DNA of 64,000 bases from Candidatus Izimoplasma sp. ZiA1 (GCA_002285055.1 NQYJ01000009.1:1-64000), one strand, 5' to 3'; shown: positions 40,191-50,900, counted from the stretch's first letter. Numbers and translations: made by a program. The notes: generated from the letters alone by a model not told the origin.

Positions 40191-42875
40191 TTATGAACGT
40201 GGACTGATTCTTTTTTTGATTTTTTTGAAGAATATTTTAACTTTTCTTTTTAATGCATGTTTTATAATAATTGGTTTTAAGTCTGGGAAGTCTACTCCAA
40301 CTTCGTCATGTATTTTTTCTAATGATATCGCATCAAATTTACATCTAGTTGTACAAGCACCACAACCAACACAAAGGAACTCATCAACTACAGTTACACC
40401 ACAACCAAGACATCTTTCAGTTTCTTTTTTAATTTGATCTTCAGTTAATACACCACGAGGATCATCAAAAGAACCCTTAATGTTTTGAATATGCTTAACT
40501 AATGATTTTTCTCTAGGCGCATAATCAAATCCACTATAATCAACGTTATCTTTGTCTAATGCTTTATATTCTTTTTTACTTCTACCAATTGTTAAGCTTT
40601 GACCTCTTTGGACAAATCTATGAATTGAAATCGAACCTTCTTTACCAAGAGCAATTGCATCAATAGCATATTTAGGTCCTGTGACAACATCTCCACCAGC
40701 AAATACGTCTTCAATACTAGTTTGTAATGTGAATGAATCAACTTTAATTGTTTTATTAGGGTTTAACTCAATATTACTATCATCTAACATGTTACCCCAA
40801 TCTATTCCTTGACCTACTGCTACTAAAACATGATCAGCTTTTACTATTATCGTATCACTTTCATCATATGTAGGATTGAATCTATTATACTCGTCTTTTA
40901 CAGAAACACATTTTCTGAACTCAACACCTGTAACTTTTCCGTTTTCAACGATAAATCTTTTCGGTCCGTATGAGTTGTTTATTAAAATATTTTCTTCTAG
41001 CGCTTCATGAATTTCTTCTTCTAAAGCAGGCATTTCAGATCTGTTTTCTAAACAGAACATATTAACATTTTCTGCACCTGTTCTAACAGCAGTTCTTGCA
41101 ACGTCAATAGCAACATTACCTCCACCAATTACAACAACATTACCTGTTAATGATTCATAGTTATTTAGAGCTACATTTCGTAAAAAGTCTACTCCAGCTT
41201 GAATGTTTAATGCATCTTCATCATCTAAACCTAAAGCACGACCATTTTGAGCACCAATAGCTATAAAGAAAGCTTTGTAACCTGATGTTCTTAGTTCGTT
41301 AAGAGTAATGTCTTTCCCAACTTCAACACCTGTTTCAAATTTAACACCTAACTCTTTTAAAATATCAATTTCAGCATTAATAACATTTTTTTCAAGTCTA
41401 AAATTTGGAATCCCTAATGTTAACATACCACCTAATTGCTTTTGCTTTTCAAATACAGTAACCTTGTATCCTTCAACTGCTAAATAGTAAGCACAACTTA
41501 ATCCAGAAGGACCAGCACCAATAATAGCTATATTTTTGTCATAGTCATTTTTGATTCTTGGAACGAATCTAAATTCCTCATTTAAATCTTGTTCTGCAAT
41601 GAATTTTTTTATGTCATCAATGGCAATAGGATCATCTAAATCTCCTCTAGTACATGCATCTTCACATAAAGCAGGACAAACTCTACCACAAACAGCAGGG
41701 AATGGATTTTCTTTTTTAATCATTTCTAATGCTTCTTTATATCTACCTTGTGAAGCAAGTTTTATATAACCAGGTATTGATATGTGGGCTGGGCAATCTG
41801 TTTTACAAGGAGAAGTCCCTGAATCTAAAGTTTCCTGACGTGTTTCACGATAATCAGGGTTCCATTTATCAGGTCCCCATTCAGTATCGTTAGGGAATTC
41901 TTTTCTAATCGCAATTTTTACTTCTTCTTTAGTACAAATTTTCTGTCCTAATTTTATCGCGTTTGTTGGACAAACTTCGATACATTCACCACAACCAACA
42001 CACTTAGTTTTATCAACTTTTGAAACAAAATTTGAACGTACCATATCTGGATTGTTATACATTCCTGCAGCTCTTAATGCAAAACATGAACAACCACAGC
42101 AATTACAAATTGCATGAGTTTTTCCTTCACCCTCTGTATTAGGAATTTGATGCATTAATCCATCTTCTTCAGCCTTTTTTATAATTTCAAAAGCTTCATC
42201 TCTAGAAATTTCACGACCACGGTTTGTTCTTATATAGTATTCAGCAGCATCTCCAAGTTGGATACACATTTCTTCTTTTAAATGTCCACAACCTTCACCC
42301 ATCTCTTCACGAGATGTACGACATGAACAATCACTTACAGAAAATACTGTTGCATCATTTAAATACTTTGAAACTTCTTCTGAACTTGCTCTTCTTGTTT
42401 CTCCATCAATTGCAGTTTCAATTGGAATAACTCGCATCAATCCTTTTCCAATTGGAAAATTACCTGCTGATAGCGGGTTTTTTAATGTTCCATAATCATC
42501 AAAAGCTTTTGCAATTTGAGGATATTTTGCTACATTTTCACGGTTATTAACAACCATTTCAAATATTCCGGGAACCCATGTTTCATACCAATATGTGTCT
42601 TCATCGCCTTCTTTTTTTAAAGAACAAACTCCAGCCATTGCTAAATCCCATAATAACTCTTTTGTTCTTTCTAAGCTTTTGTTACATTTTTGTGCAATTT
42701 CTCCAGCAGTTTGATGAAATCTATACTCTAATATTAGAGCTACCTCTGCCATTTCCTCAGTTACAACTTTCTCAAGTAAAAGGTATCTTGGATCAGTTTC
42801 TGTAACACCTTTTTTTGATCCCATTTTCGTACCACTTACTTTGTTACAAAATTCTAAAAGTTTTAAATTCACCAT
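40191..42875 (-). CDS. Large Fe-S/FAD oxidoreductase (GltD-like core) between hypB and hypA
   Basis: 894 residues. Residues 1-130 are helical, winged-helix-like (HQTAGEIAQKCNKSLERTKELLWDLAMAGV). Then a Cys-rich part (DCSCRTSREEMGEGCGH, CNCCGCSCFALR) and a 2x[4Fe-4S]-like ferredoxin motif (CVGCGECIEVCPTNAI). About 345-790 is a GltD/DPD-like module: CKTDCPAHISIPGYI, CGRVCPALCEDAC, FAD site IAIIGAGPSGLSCAYYL, NAD(P) site VVVIGGGNVAIDVARTA and AGGDVVTGPKYAIDAIALGK. The end has CLGCG and CVGCGACTTRCKFDAI. It likely passes electrons between NAD(P)H and ferredoxin-type carriers. The last 20 residues are very basic. Confidence 0.87.
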   Translation of the reverse strand: MVNLKLLEFCNKVSGTKMGSKKGVTETDPRYLLLEKVVTEEMAEVALILEYRFHQTAGEIAQKCNKSLERTKELLWDLAMAGVCSLKKEGDEDTYWYETWVPGIFEMVVNNRENVAKYPQIAKAFDDYGTLKNPLSAGNFPIGKGLMRVIPIETAIDGETRRASSEEVSKYLNDATVFSVSDCSCRTSREEMGEGCGHLKEEMCIQLGDAAEYYIRTNRGREISRDEAFEIIKKAEEDGLMHQIPNTEGEGKTHAICNCCGCSCFALRAAGMYNNPDMVRSNFVSKVDKTKCVGCGECIEVCPTNAIKLGQKICTKEEVKIAIRKEFPNDTEWGPDKWNPDYRETRQETLDSGTSPCKTDCPAHISIPGYIKLASQGRYKEALEMIKKENPFPAVCGRVCPALCEDACTRGDLDDPIAIDDIKKFIAEQDLNEEFRFVPRIKNDYDKNIAIIGAGPSGLSCAYYLAVEGYKVTVFEKQKQLGGMLTLGIPNFRLEKNVINAEIDILKELGVKFETGVEVGKDITLNELRTSGYKAFFIAIGAQNGRALGLDDEDALNIQAGVDFLRNVALNNYESLTGNVVVIGGGNVAIDVARTAVRTGAENVNMFCLENRSEMPALEEEIHEALEENILINNSYGPKRFIVENGKVTGVEFRKCVSVKDEYNRFNPTYDESDTIIVKADHVLVAVGQGIDWGNMLDDSNIELNPNKTIKVDSFTLQTSIEDVFAGGDVVTGPKYAIDAIALGKEGSISIHRFVQRGQSLTIGRSKKEYKALDKDNVDYSGFDYAPREKSLVKHIQNIKGSFDDPRGVLTEDQIKKETERCLGCGVTVVDEFLCVGCGACTTRCKFDAISLEKIHDEVGVDFPDLKPIIIKHALKRKVKIFFKKIKKRISPRS

Positions 42876-42888
42876 TCTTTATGTCCTC

Positions 42889-43560
42889 CTATTTTGTATT
42901 CCATTTAATTATTTCTTCTTTTAACCAGCTACACCATTCTTGCATACCTTCTCCAGTTTTAGCAGAGATTGCAAAAACTTTGATTGTCGGATTAAGTTTT
43001 GTTACTCTTTCTTTAACTGCTTCAAAATCAAAATTGAATACACTTACTGTATCAATTTTACTTATTAATAAAACATCAACTTTTGAAAACATTTTAGGAT
43101 ATTTTAAAGGTTTATCATCGCCCTCTGGAACACTTAAAATCATTGCGTTCTTTACTGCTCCTAAATCATAACTTGCTGGGCAAATTAGGTTACCAATGTT
43201 TTCAAGGATTACAAAATCTAAATCCTCAGAATTAATTATATCTAATCCTTCTCTAGCCATTCCTGCATCTAAATGGCACATTCCACCAGAATGCAATTGC
43301 ATAACCTTAGCACCACTTTTTGATACTGTTATAGCATCAACATCTGAATCAATATCAGCTTCAATGACACCAATTTTCATATCCTCTTTTAGGATGTTAA
43401 TTGTACTAACCACACTTGTAGTTTTTCCTGAACCTGGAGAAGACATTAGATTAAGTAAAAACGTTCTATTTTTCTTAAGTTCTCCTCTTAGTTTTTCAGC
43501 TTCTAAATCGTTATTTTCATAAACTCTTTTTTGTATTTCTAATACTCTAAAATTTTCCAT
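42889..43560 (-). CDS. hypB: Hydrogenase nickel-incorporation GTPase HypB
   Basis: 223 residues. SSPGSGKTT is the P-loop, EADIDSDVDA and LENIGNLICPASYDLG the switch regions, SKIDTVSVF the guanine-specificity region (usual NKxD replaced by SKID). GGMCHLDAGM carries the Cys-His metal site at the dimer interface. The His-rich or CxxCGC N-terminal metal store of some HypB proteins is absent. GAGGT precedes the ATG. First gene of the hypB-oxidoreductase-hypA unit; two palindromes lie in its promoter. Confidence 0.95.
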   Translation of the reverse strand: MENFRVLEIQKRVYENNDLEAEKLRGELKKNRTFLLNLMSSPGSGKTTSVVSTINILKEDMKIGVIEADIDSDVDAITVSKSGAKVMQLHSGGMCHLDAGMAREGLDIINSEDLDFVILENIGNLICPASYDLGAVKNAMILSVPEGDDKPLKYPKMFSKVDVLLISKIDTVSVFNFDFEAVKERVTKLNPTIKVFAISAKTGEGMQEWCSWLKEEIIKWNTK

Positions 43561-43584
43561 TTTTTACCTCGAATAGTTTTATTT

Positions 43585-43642
43585 ACATAACGCTTGTTAT
43601 GTTTTCCAAAACTAATATAACATAGAGGTTATTTATAATCAA
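43585..43642 (-). promoter_or_regulatory. hypB promoter with two ATAAC/GTTAT palindromes
   Basis: On the minus strand TTGATT (43642-43637), 17 bases, TATATT (43619-43614). ATAAC-N6-GTTAT (43617-43632) fills most of the spacer and touches the -10. A perfect 18-bp palindrome ACATAAC-GCTT-GTTATGT (43585-43602) lies just after the start of transcription. Both share the half-site ATAAC, with centres about 31 bp apart. Confidence 0.65.
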
Positions 43643-43837
43643 CGATGAATAAGCGTTTTTTAATAAAGAAAATAAAAAAAGTTTAAAATTCAAACAATAA
43701 GCAAAAATAATAAAAAAAATATTAAATATTATATATAATTTTATAGTAAAACCTATGGATATTTGTTGAATTATTAGTCTTGATTTATAAGGATGAAACC
43801 GTTCTTAATGTTTTAGTTTTTTTTCTTAACTTTTTAC

Positions 43838-43865
43838 TTGAATCAATATTTATAAGTGTTAAAAT
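43838..43865 (+). promoter_or_regulatory. Promoter of the birA-oad operon
   Basis: TTGAAT (43838-43843), 16 bases, TAAAAT (43860-43865). The 43645-43837 stretch before it is AT-rich and holds no ORF or hairpin that I can support. Confidence 0.5.
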
Positions 43866-43897
43866 GATAGTTGAGAGAGCTTGGTTGGAGGTTCAAA

Positions 43898-44635
43898 ATG
43901 TTCGAAAAAAATCTAATTAAATTTGACATAATCGACTCTACTAACAAGTATTTAAAACAAAATGTTTCAAGTCTTAAATCAGGGACAGTTGTTGATGCTA
44001 AATCTCAAACAAATGGCTACGGTAGAAAAAACCGTATTTGGTTTGATAATGGTGTAAACAATCTATCATTTAGTGTGCTTTTAAAGCTGCCAATTAAAAA
44101 TGATTTGCCAGTTCTTACTCAAGCAGTTGCTGCAGCAATAACTAATACTCTTGATTTACTTGGTTTATATGCTGAAATTAAATGGCCAAACGATATTATA
44201 ATTAGTGGAAAAAAAGTTGCAGGTATCCTTTTGGAAACAATCATTAATGATGATATTGCTAATGTAATTATTGGTGTTGGTTTAAATGTTAATTCCACAA
44301 TGTTTAATGATGAAATTAAACATATAGCTACATCATTATTAATTGAATCAAATCAAAAACATAATCTTGATTATTTAAGAGACATAATTGTTAATAACAT
44401 ATTTAGTAATGTCTTAAAGTACATGAATGATGATTATTCATTCTTAGATATATGTCGTAAGAGAAGTTTTTTAATAGGTAAAAAAGTCTTCTTAGATGGT
44501 GATACATCAAAAGAAGCACTAGTATCAGGAATTGATCAACTAGGGCGACTGGTTGTTTTAATAAATAATAAAGAAGAAAAATTTTATGGAAGTGAAGTAT
44601 CACTGAAAGGCGTTTATAGCCAAGGAGAAAAATAA
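43898..44635 (+). CDS. birA: Biotin-protein ligase without DNA-binding domain
   Basis: 245 residues. Starts directly with the catalytic domain: FDIIDSTNKYLKQ, GYGRKNRIW (biotinyl-AMP loop, usual GRGRRGRxW), IKWPNDIIISGKKVAGILLE and VIIGVGLNVN. There is no N-terminal helix-turn-helix, so it is a plain ligase, not a repressor. Start ATG 43898 with GGAGG six bases upstream; the in-frame ATG 43871 has no ribosome site. It leads the operon whose fourth gene is its substrate, the biotin carrier. Its stop overlaps the oadA start (TAATG). Confidence 0.92.
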   Translation: MFEKNLIKFDIIDSTNKYLKQNVSSLKSGTVVDAKSQTNGYGRKNRIWFDNGVNNLSFSVLLKLPIKNDLPVLTQAVAAAITNTLDLLGLYAEIKWPNDIIISGKKVAGILLETIINDDIANVIIGVGLNVNSTMFNDEIKHIATSLLIESNQKHNLDYLRDIIVNNIFSNVLKYMNDDYSFLDICRKRSFLIGKKVFLDGDTSKEALVSGIDQLGRLVVLINNKEEKFYGSEVSLKGVYSQGEK

Positions 44636-46020
44636 TGGTTAAGATTACAGAAACATCTTTGAGAGACGGTCATCAATCGTTAATTGCTACAAGACTAAAA
44701 ACTAGTGAAATACTTGATATTGTTGAAAAAATGGATCAAGTTGGATATCACGCGTTAGAAGTATGGGGTGGAGCTACATTTGATTCTTGTTTAAGATTCT
44801 TAGATGAAGATCCATGGGAAAGATTAAGAGAAATCAAAAAAAGAGTTAAAAACACGAAACTACAAATGTTATTAAGAGGTCAAAATTTATTAGGTTATAA
44901 ACATTATCCTGATGATATAGTTGAACTTTTTGTAAAAAAATCAATTGAGAATGGAATAGATATTATTCGTATTTTCGATGCTTTAAATGACATCAGAAAT
45001 TTAAAAACAGCAGTAGATGCCACAAAAAAATATGGCGGACATTGTCAAATTGCAATATCTTATACAACAAGTGAAGTACACACAATTGATTACTATGTTA
45101 ACTTATCAGTTGAAATAGAAAAAATGGGTGCTGATTCAATATGTATTAAAGATATGGCTGGGGTATTGCTTCCTATGGATGCGTATAATCTTGTATCTCA
45201 ACTAAAAGAAAAAATCACTGTACCAATTGAACTTCACACTCATCAAACTAGTGGTACAGGTGGTATGACATATTTAAAAGCAATTGAAGCGGGTGTAGAT
45301 ATTATTGACACTGCAATATCTCCGTTTTCTGGAGGAACTTCTCAACCAGCAACAGAGTCTTTGTACTATTCATTATTAAATACTAAGTACGATACAAAAT
45401 TAAATGGTGAAGTACTAAATGATATAACTGAATATTTCACTAAAATCAGAAATGATTATTTAAAATCAGGATTGCTAAATCCTAAGGCTTTAATGACAAA
45501 TCCAAATATTTTAAAATATCAAGTACCTGGGGGAATGTTATCGAATTTAATGAGCCAGCTAGAAAAACAAGGTTCTTTTGATAAATATGAAGATGTTTTA
45601 AAAGAAGTACCAAGAGTAAGAGCCGAACTTGGTTATCCACCACTAGTTACACCTATCTCACAAATGGTTGGTACTCAAGCAGTAATGAATGTAATGACAA
45701 ATGAACGATACAAAGTTATACCACAAGAAATAAAAGATTATGTTAAGGGACTTTATGGAAAAGCTCCTGTTGAAGTTTCTATGGAAATTAGAGAACGAAT
45801 AATTGGTAATGAAAAAGTCATAACATATCGACCAGCTGATGACCTTTTACCAATGTATAAAGAGATAAAAGAAAAGTATAAAGATCTTGCTAAAAATGAC
45901 GAGGATTTACTAAGCTGTGCTTTATTTCCACAAGTTGCAGTAGATTTTATAACTAAAAGAGACAAAATAGAAGTTATTGAAGAAGATGAAATTATCGAAT
46001 TCAATTTACTGATGGCGTAG
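44635..46020 (+). CDS. oadA: Oxaloacetate decarboxylase alpha subunit (carboxyltransferase part only)
   Basis: 461 residues. TSLRDGHQSLIATR, MLLRGQNLLGYKHYPDD, RIFDALNDIRNL, ICIKDMAGVL (carbamylated Lys) and ELHTHQTSGTGGMTYLKAIEAG (metal His pair) are the PYC/OadA carboxyltransferase hallmarks, followed by the helical PYC_OADA region. The usual C-terminal biotinyl domain is missing and encoded separately at 46322. It moves CO2 from oxaloacetate to biotin. Translation is coupled to birA by a one-base overlap. Confidence 0.93.
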   Translation: MVKITETSLRDGHQSLIATRLKTSEILDIVEKMDQVGYHALEVWGGATFDSCLRFLDEDPWERLREIKKRVKNTKLQMLLRGQNLLGYKHYPDDIVELFVKKSIENGIDIIRIFDALNDIRNLKTAVDATKKYGGHCQIAISYTTSEVHTIDYYVNLSVEIEKMGADSICIKDMAGVLLPMDAYNLVSQLKEKITVPIELHTHQTSGTGGMTYLKAIEAGVDIIDTAISPFSGGTSQPATESLYYSLLNTKYDTKLNGEVLNDITEYFTKIRNDYLKSGLLNPKALMTNPNILKYQVPGGMLSNLMSQLEKQGSFDKYEDVLKEVPRVRAELGYPPLVTPISQMVGTQAVMNVMTNERYKVIPQEIKDYVKGLYGKAPVEVSMEIRERIIGNEKVITYRPADDLLPMYKEIKEKYKDLAKNDEDLLSCALFPQVAVDFITKRDKIEVIEEDEIIEFNLLMA

Positions 46021-46027
46021 GTGAAAT

Positions 46028-46312
46028 ATGATAACTACTGATATAACATTAATCGAAACACTAAAAATTACAATTAGCAGCATGTTAATAGTGTTTGTAG
46101 TATTGCTAATACTTATGTTTATGGTAAGCTTGTTTAAATATATACCAGAGGTTGAGGCAATCACCAAAAAATATGGTAAGAAAAACAAAAGAACTTATGT
46201 TAATTTTGAAAATATGGATGAGGATATGAAAGTTGCAGTTTTAGTTGCTACAATAACTTGTAAACAAGAGTTGCAAAGTGACGTAGTTCTAAAATCTGTA
46301 AAACAATTATAG
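46028..46312 (+). CDS. oadG: Na+-pumping decarboxylase gamma subunit
   Basis: 94 residues: one N-terminal membrane helix (ISSMLIVFVVLLILMFMVSLF) followed by a soluble tail (MDEDMKVAVLVATITCKQEL) typical of OadG. It anchors the alpha subunit and carrier to the beta subunit and may bind zinc. GGTGA precedes the ATG, seven bases after the oadA stop. Confidence 0.85.
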   Translation: MITTDITLIETLKITISSMLIVFVVLLILMFMVSLFKYIPEVEAITKKYGKKNKRTYVNFENMDEDMKVAVLVATITCKQELQSDVVLKSVKQL

Positions 46313-46321
46313 GAGATTATG

Positions 46322-46675
46322 ATGAAAAAATATCGTGTAAAAGTAAATGGAAAAGTTTACGAAGTTGAATTAGAAGAGGTTGCAAGTACTGAAGGAAAAG
46401 TAACTTCAACTGATAATGTGGAAAAACCAACTCAAAGTGATGTTAAAGTTGAATCAAATAAAGGGCATAAAGTTTTATCTTTTATGCAAGGGGTAATCGT
46501 TGACATTAAAGTTAAGGAAAATACTTCTGTAACAAAAGGCCAAACACTAGCAATTTTAGAAGCAATGAAAATGGAAAATGAAATTGTAGCTCCTGTATCT
46601 GGAGTTGTATCAAAAATATTTGTATCAAAACAAGATCCAGTTGAAAATCAAGAAGTTATCATGATTATCAACTAG
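46322..46675 (+). CDS. Biotin carboxyl carrier protein of the decarboxylase
   Basis: 117 residues. YRVKVNGKVYEVELEEV is the start typical of gamma-type carriers, followed by a flexible linker and a biotinyl domain with LEAMKMENEIVAPVSG, the Lys of AMKM being biotinylated. It shuttles CO2 from the OadA subunit to OadB. ATG 46322 is better spaced from AGGAG (46311-46315) than the adjacent ATG 46319. Confidence 0.92.
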   Translation: MKKYRVKVNGKVYEVELEEVASTEGKVTSTDNVEKPTQSDVKVESNKGHKVLSFMQGVIVDIKVKENTSVTKGQTLAILEAMKMENEIVAPVSGVVSKIFVSKQDPVENQEVIMIIN

Positions 46676-46685
46676 TGGTGATAAA

Positions 46686-47798
46686 ATGATTGACATGCTT
46701 AAAGAATTTCTCAGTTCTACAGGGTTTGCACATTTAGAATTTGCAAATGTAATAATGATTGCAGTTGCAATTACTTTAATCGTTTTATCGATTTCAAAAA
46801 AATATGAACCATACTTATTAATTCCAATATCATTTGGTATGTTACTGGTTAACTTACCGCTGAATGGATTGATGAATCAAGAAGGTTTACTAAGTTATTT
46901 ATACAAGGGAATTGAGTATGGAATTTATCCGCCACTCATTTTCTTAGGTGTAGGAGCTTCAACAGACTTTGGTGCTTTAATTGCCAATCCTAAAAGTTTA
47001 TTATTAGGTGCTGCTGCTCAGTTTGGAATATTCGTTGCATTCTTTGGAGCAATTATTTTTGGGTTTGATGCACTTGAAGCAGCTTCAATCGGTATCATCG
47101 GAGGAGCAGATGGGCCAACCGCGATTTATTTAACAAGCAAATTAGCGCCGGAACTTCTAGGACCAATCGCTGTTGCAGCATATTCGTATATGGCTTTAGT
47201 ACCGATAATTCAACCACCAATAATTAAACTTTTAACAACAAAAAAAGAACGTCAAATAAAAATGACTCAATTACGTTCAGTCTCAAAACTTGAAAAAATA
47301 GTATTCCCAATTGCAGTTTCAATTATTGTTATATTATTTATACCAAGTAGTGTTCCATTAATTGGGATGTTTATGTTTGGTAACTTGTTAAAAGAATCTC
47401 AAGTTGTACCAAAACTTGTTGAGAGTGCTAATAATTCTTTAATGTATATTGTTACAATTCTTATTGGAATTACTGTTGGTGCAAAAGCAAGTAGTGACTC
47501 GTTTTTAAATGTCGAAACATTAAGTATTATTGCTCTTGGTTTAGTTGCGTTTGCTTTTGGAACGGCTTCTGGAGTTGTATTTGGAAAAATCATGAGTAAA
47601 CTAAGTAAAGATGATGTGAATCCTATGATTGGTGCAGCTGGAGTATCAGCAGTTCCAATGGCAGCTAGAGTTGTTCATAAACTTGGTTTAGATGAAGATA
47701 AAGAAAACTTTTTATTAATGCATGCGATGGGACCAAATGTTGCAGGTGTTATTGGTTCAGCAATTGCCGCAGGTATATTCTTTAACTTGTTTACATAA
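46686..47798 (+). CDS. oadB: Na+-pumping decarboxylase beta subunit
   Basis: 370 residues, about nine to ten membrane spans. PPLIFLGVGASTDFGALIANP (the essential first Asp), GIIGGADGPTAIYLTSKLAPELLGPIAVAAYSYMALVPIIQPPI and GAAGVSAVPMAARVVHKLG are the OadB signature parts. It decarboxylates carboxybiotin and pumps Na+ out. With birA, oadA, oadG and the carrier it makes a full Na+-motive oxaloacetate decarboxylase set; a methylmalonyl-CoA version is less likely because the alpha subunit is OadA/PycB-type. GTGGTGA precedes the ATG. Confidence 0.93.
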   Translation: MIDMLKEFLSSTGFAHLEFANVIMIAVAITLIVLSISKKYEPYLLIPISFGMLLVNLPLNGLMNQEGLLSYLYKGIEYGIYPPLIFLGVGASTDFGALIANPKSLLLGAAAQFGIFVAFFGAIIFGFDALEAASIGIIGGADGPTAIYLTSKLAPELLGPIAVAAYSYMALVPIIQPPIIKLLTTKKERQIKMTQLRSVSKLEKIVFPIAVSIIVILFIPSSVPLIGMFMFGNLLKESQVVPKLVESANNSLMYIVTILIGITVGAKASSDSFLNVETLSIIALGLVAFAFGTASGVVFGKIMSKLSKDDVNPMIGAAGVSAVPMAARVVHKLGLDEDKENFLLMHAMGPNVAGVIGSAIAAGIFFNLFT

Positions 47799-47805
47799 AA
47801 AATTC

Positions 47806-47838
47806 AAAAAGACTTTATTCAATAAAGTCTTTTTTTTT
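47806..47838 (+). terminator. Terminator of the birA-oad operon
   Basis: AAAGACTTTATT (47808-47819) pairs with AATAAAGTCTTT (47821-47832), followed by a T-run. Confidence 0.88.
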
Positions 47839-47975
47839 AGATTCATATTTTATCCATTTCCTTGTGCTATAATTAGTTAATGAGTTTATGTAAATATAAA
47901 AACAGAATGTGTTGATTACTATTCATTCTTTCTTATAAATGATAAAATACAATTAACGATCAAGTAGGTGAAAAC

Positions 47976-50900
47976 ATGGCACTTAAAAAAGATAAATTAT
48001 TAGAGGAATTAGATCAATTAAGAGAAAACATTAAGGAAAATGAGAAAATAAATAAAGGAAGAACTCCTTTTGTTTGTTCAGACAGCGTCCTTAAGGAAAT
48101 CGCTATAAAAAAACCACTTAAAATAAGTGATTTTTTGGCAATATCAGGTATTGGACAAGTTTTTATGGATGAGTATGCAACTGATTTTTTACGAGTAATT
48201 TTAAAACATCAAAACGATACAGTAAAAGAAGTAAAAGTATCAAAGAATGCATATAAAGTTTTAGATCACTATAAAGATAGATTAACAAATATTTCTAGAC
48301 GAAACCCTAATTTATATATGGGGAAAACTGTAAAAAAAACAAGTTTTGATTTATCATTAATAAAGATTAATGAAGAAATCATAAACTTTTTGACTAATAA
48401 AAGAGTTTCTGTCTTAAATTTAAAGTTTGATCCTACAGTTAGTGGAGAAGCTCTTGAAAGAAACATAACAACTTTGTATCGTGAAACTAATAAAGATGAA
48501 AAAGAGACAGGAAGCTATGATCTTTATTTAGCTTATCCTTATGTAGAAGGAGTATTTAAAAAAGACCGTTTTGCAATTAAAGCTCCTTTATTATATTTTC
48601 CAGTAAAATTAAATAGAAATAAAAGGGATTTTTCTATTCGAAAAGATAGAGATAAAGATATTATTTATAATCGTGATTTATTGTTAGCTACATCAAAAAT
48701 GGAGAAAAACGACATTGATTCAAATGTTCCTTTTATCTATGACTTTAATAAGAAAACATTAATGGAAATTGTTATACCATTTTATCGAAATAATGGAATA
48801 TTGATAAAAGAGGATAAAGCATCTTTTAATTTTGAGCAATACAAAAATGAGCTTAAAGATGATTTTGTGAAAAAAAGAAGAAGTACTTTTCATTTAAAAG
48901 AGTACATTACAATTGGTAGATACAAACTTTACTCATCAATGATTCAAAAAGATATGTCAAAAATTTTAGATTCAAGAAATTATAATGATCTACTTGAAGA
49001 CTTAATCGAAGAGACTAACTTATACGATGAGGAAAAAGACACAAGTTTTATGATTGACAATCAAAAGGTATCGGAAAACAGACTATCATATATCAATGAT
49101 ATTAATTATGCTCAAGAGAAAGTTATAGATCTTGTTAATAGGTATCAAAAACTTGTAATTTGGGGACCCCCTGGAACTGGTAAGAGTCAAACAATTACAA
49201 ACTTAATTGCAGCTAGTGTTTTAAAAGGTGAAAATGTTTTGGTTGTAAGTGAGAAAAAAGTCGCTTTAGATGTAATTTATTCTAGATTAAAAAGCGCTTC
49301 AAAATATGCAATGTTTATTGATGATTCAGAGAATAAACAAGAATTTTATCATAAACTTAATGAGTTTATTAATCCCTTACCACCAAAAAGAACTCTTAAT
49401 AATGATATCTTTAGATTAGAAGAAGAAATAAAGGATATATTAGATACTTTGGATAAATCACTTGATTTAGTTTATAACCAAAAAATCCAAGATATTCCGA
49501 TTAATCAGCTGTATAGTAGATATGTAAAAGATAAAGATGTTATTAACAATCTATCTCCTAAAAGGGTTCATTCAATTTTTAAATCAGTCTACAAAAGACC
49601 AATGTTTAAAGATTTAGAGAAAATTGAAAGAACTTTTGATAAAAAGAATAATTTAACAAGCTATCTGAAGTATGAACAGATGAAACAAGATTATCCAATC
49701 TTATTAAAACTTGAAACTAAAATCAGTAGAAGTAATAAAATTGAGTTTGATGAGTTTTCTAGTGAATACAAGGAGTACTTTGAAAAATATAGTACTTGTG
49801 GATTCTTTAAAAAAAGAAGACTTAAAAAACAATTTATTTTAAACAATAAAAAAAGATTAACCTTTATGACTAAGAAAAGATCAATTGATAATGATTTTAT
49901 TAAGTTGCTTTCAGTTGATAATACACTTCACAATTATATTTTTGATAATATTGATAAGCTGAATAAAATCAAAACAAAACATGCAAATTTAACATTAAAT
50001 GAGTATAAGTTTTTAGAAATGCTTCTCCATCATCCGGAACTTAAGAATGTTAAGGATATTGCCAAGCATAGACATTACTTATTTGATGCGTTTTATACTG
50101 GATATTTAGAGGATTTTAAAGCTAAGAACCAAAAACACTTATATATCCTTGAAAAATATCAAGCTAAACTAAATGAACTAAATGAATTAATGGAAGAAAA
50201 AAAACATGTTACTGTGGAATCTTTCGAAATGGAGCTATATAAACATGCTCTAAACTTCTCAAACACAAAAAGAATAATGGATGTAAAAAGAATATTAGAA
50301 AGCACACATAAGCTTAGTGTAAAAGCCTTTATTGATATTTTCCAATTAGAACTAATGAATAATGTTAGAGTTTGGATGATGACTCCAGAAGTTGTTAGTG
50401 CTATTATTCCTTTAGTTTATGGTATGTTTGATTTAGTTATTTTTGATGAAGCTTCACAAATGTATGTTGAAAAAGGAATTCCTGCAATCTATAGAGCTAA
50501 AAAAGTAGTTATTGCTGGTGATACAAAACAATTAAGACCTTCTAGTTTGGGAATTGGTAGATTAGAAGATGAAGATGAGTATTTTGAAGACAATGTTTTA
50601 AAAGATGTATCTATGGATGCAAAAAGTTTATTAGACTTAGCTAGATATAAATATCATGAAACAATACTGAATTATCATTACCGTTCAGTTTATGAAGAAC
50701 TGATTGCTTTTTCTAACCATGCTTTTTATGAAGGAAAGCTAATTGTTTCTCCTAATCAGTTTAATAGTCAAAAACCACCAATTGAATATGTATATGTTAA
50801 GAATGGTATTTTTGAGAATAGAAGAAACATTGAAGAAGCAAATGCTGTTATTAAACTAATTAGAAAAGTATTTAGAGAAAGACAAAATAACGAAACGATT

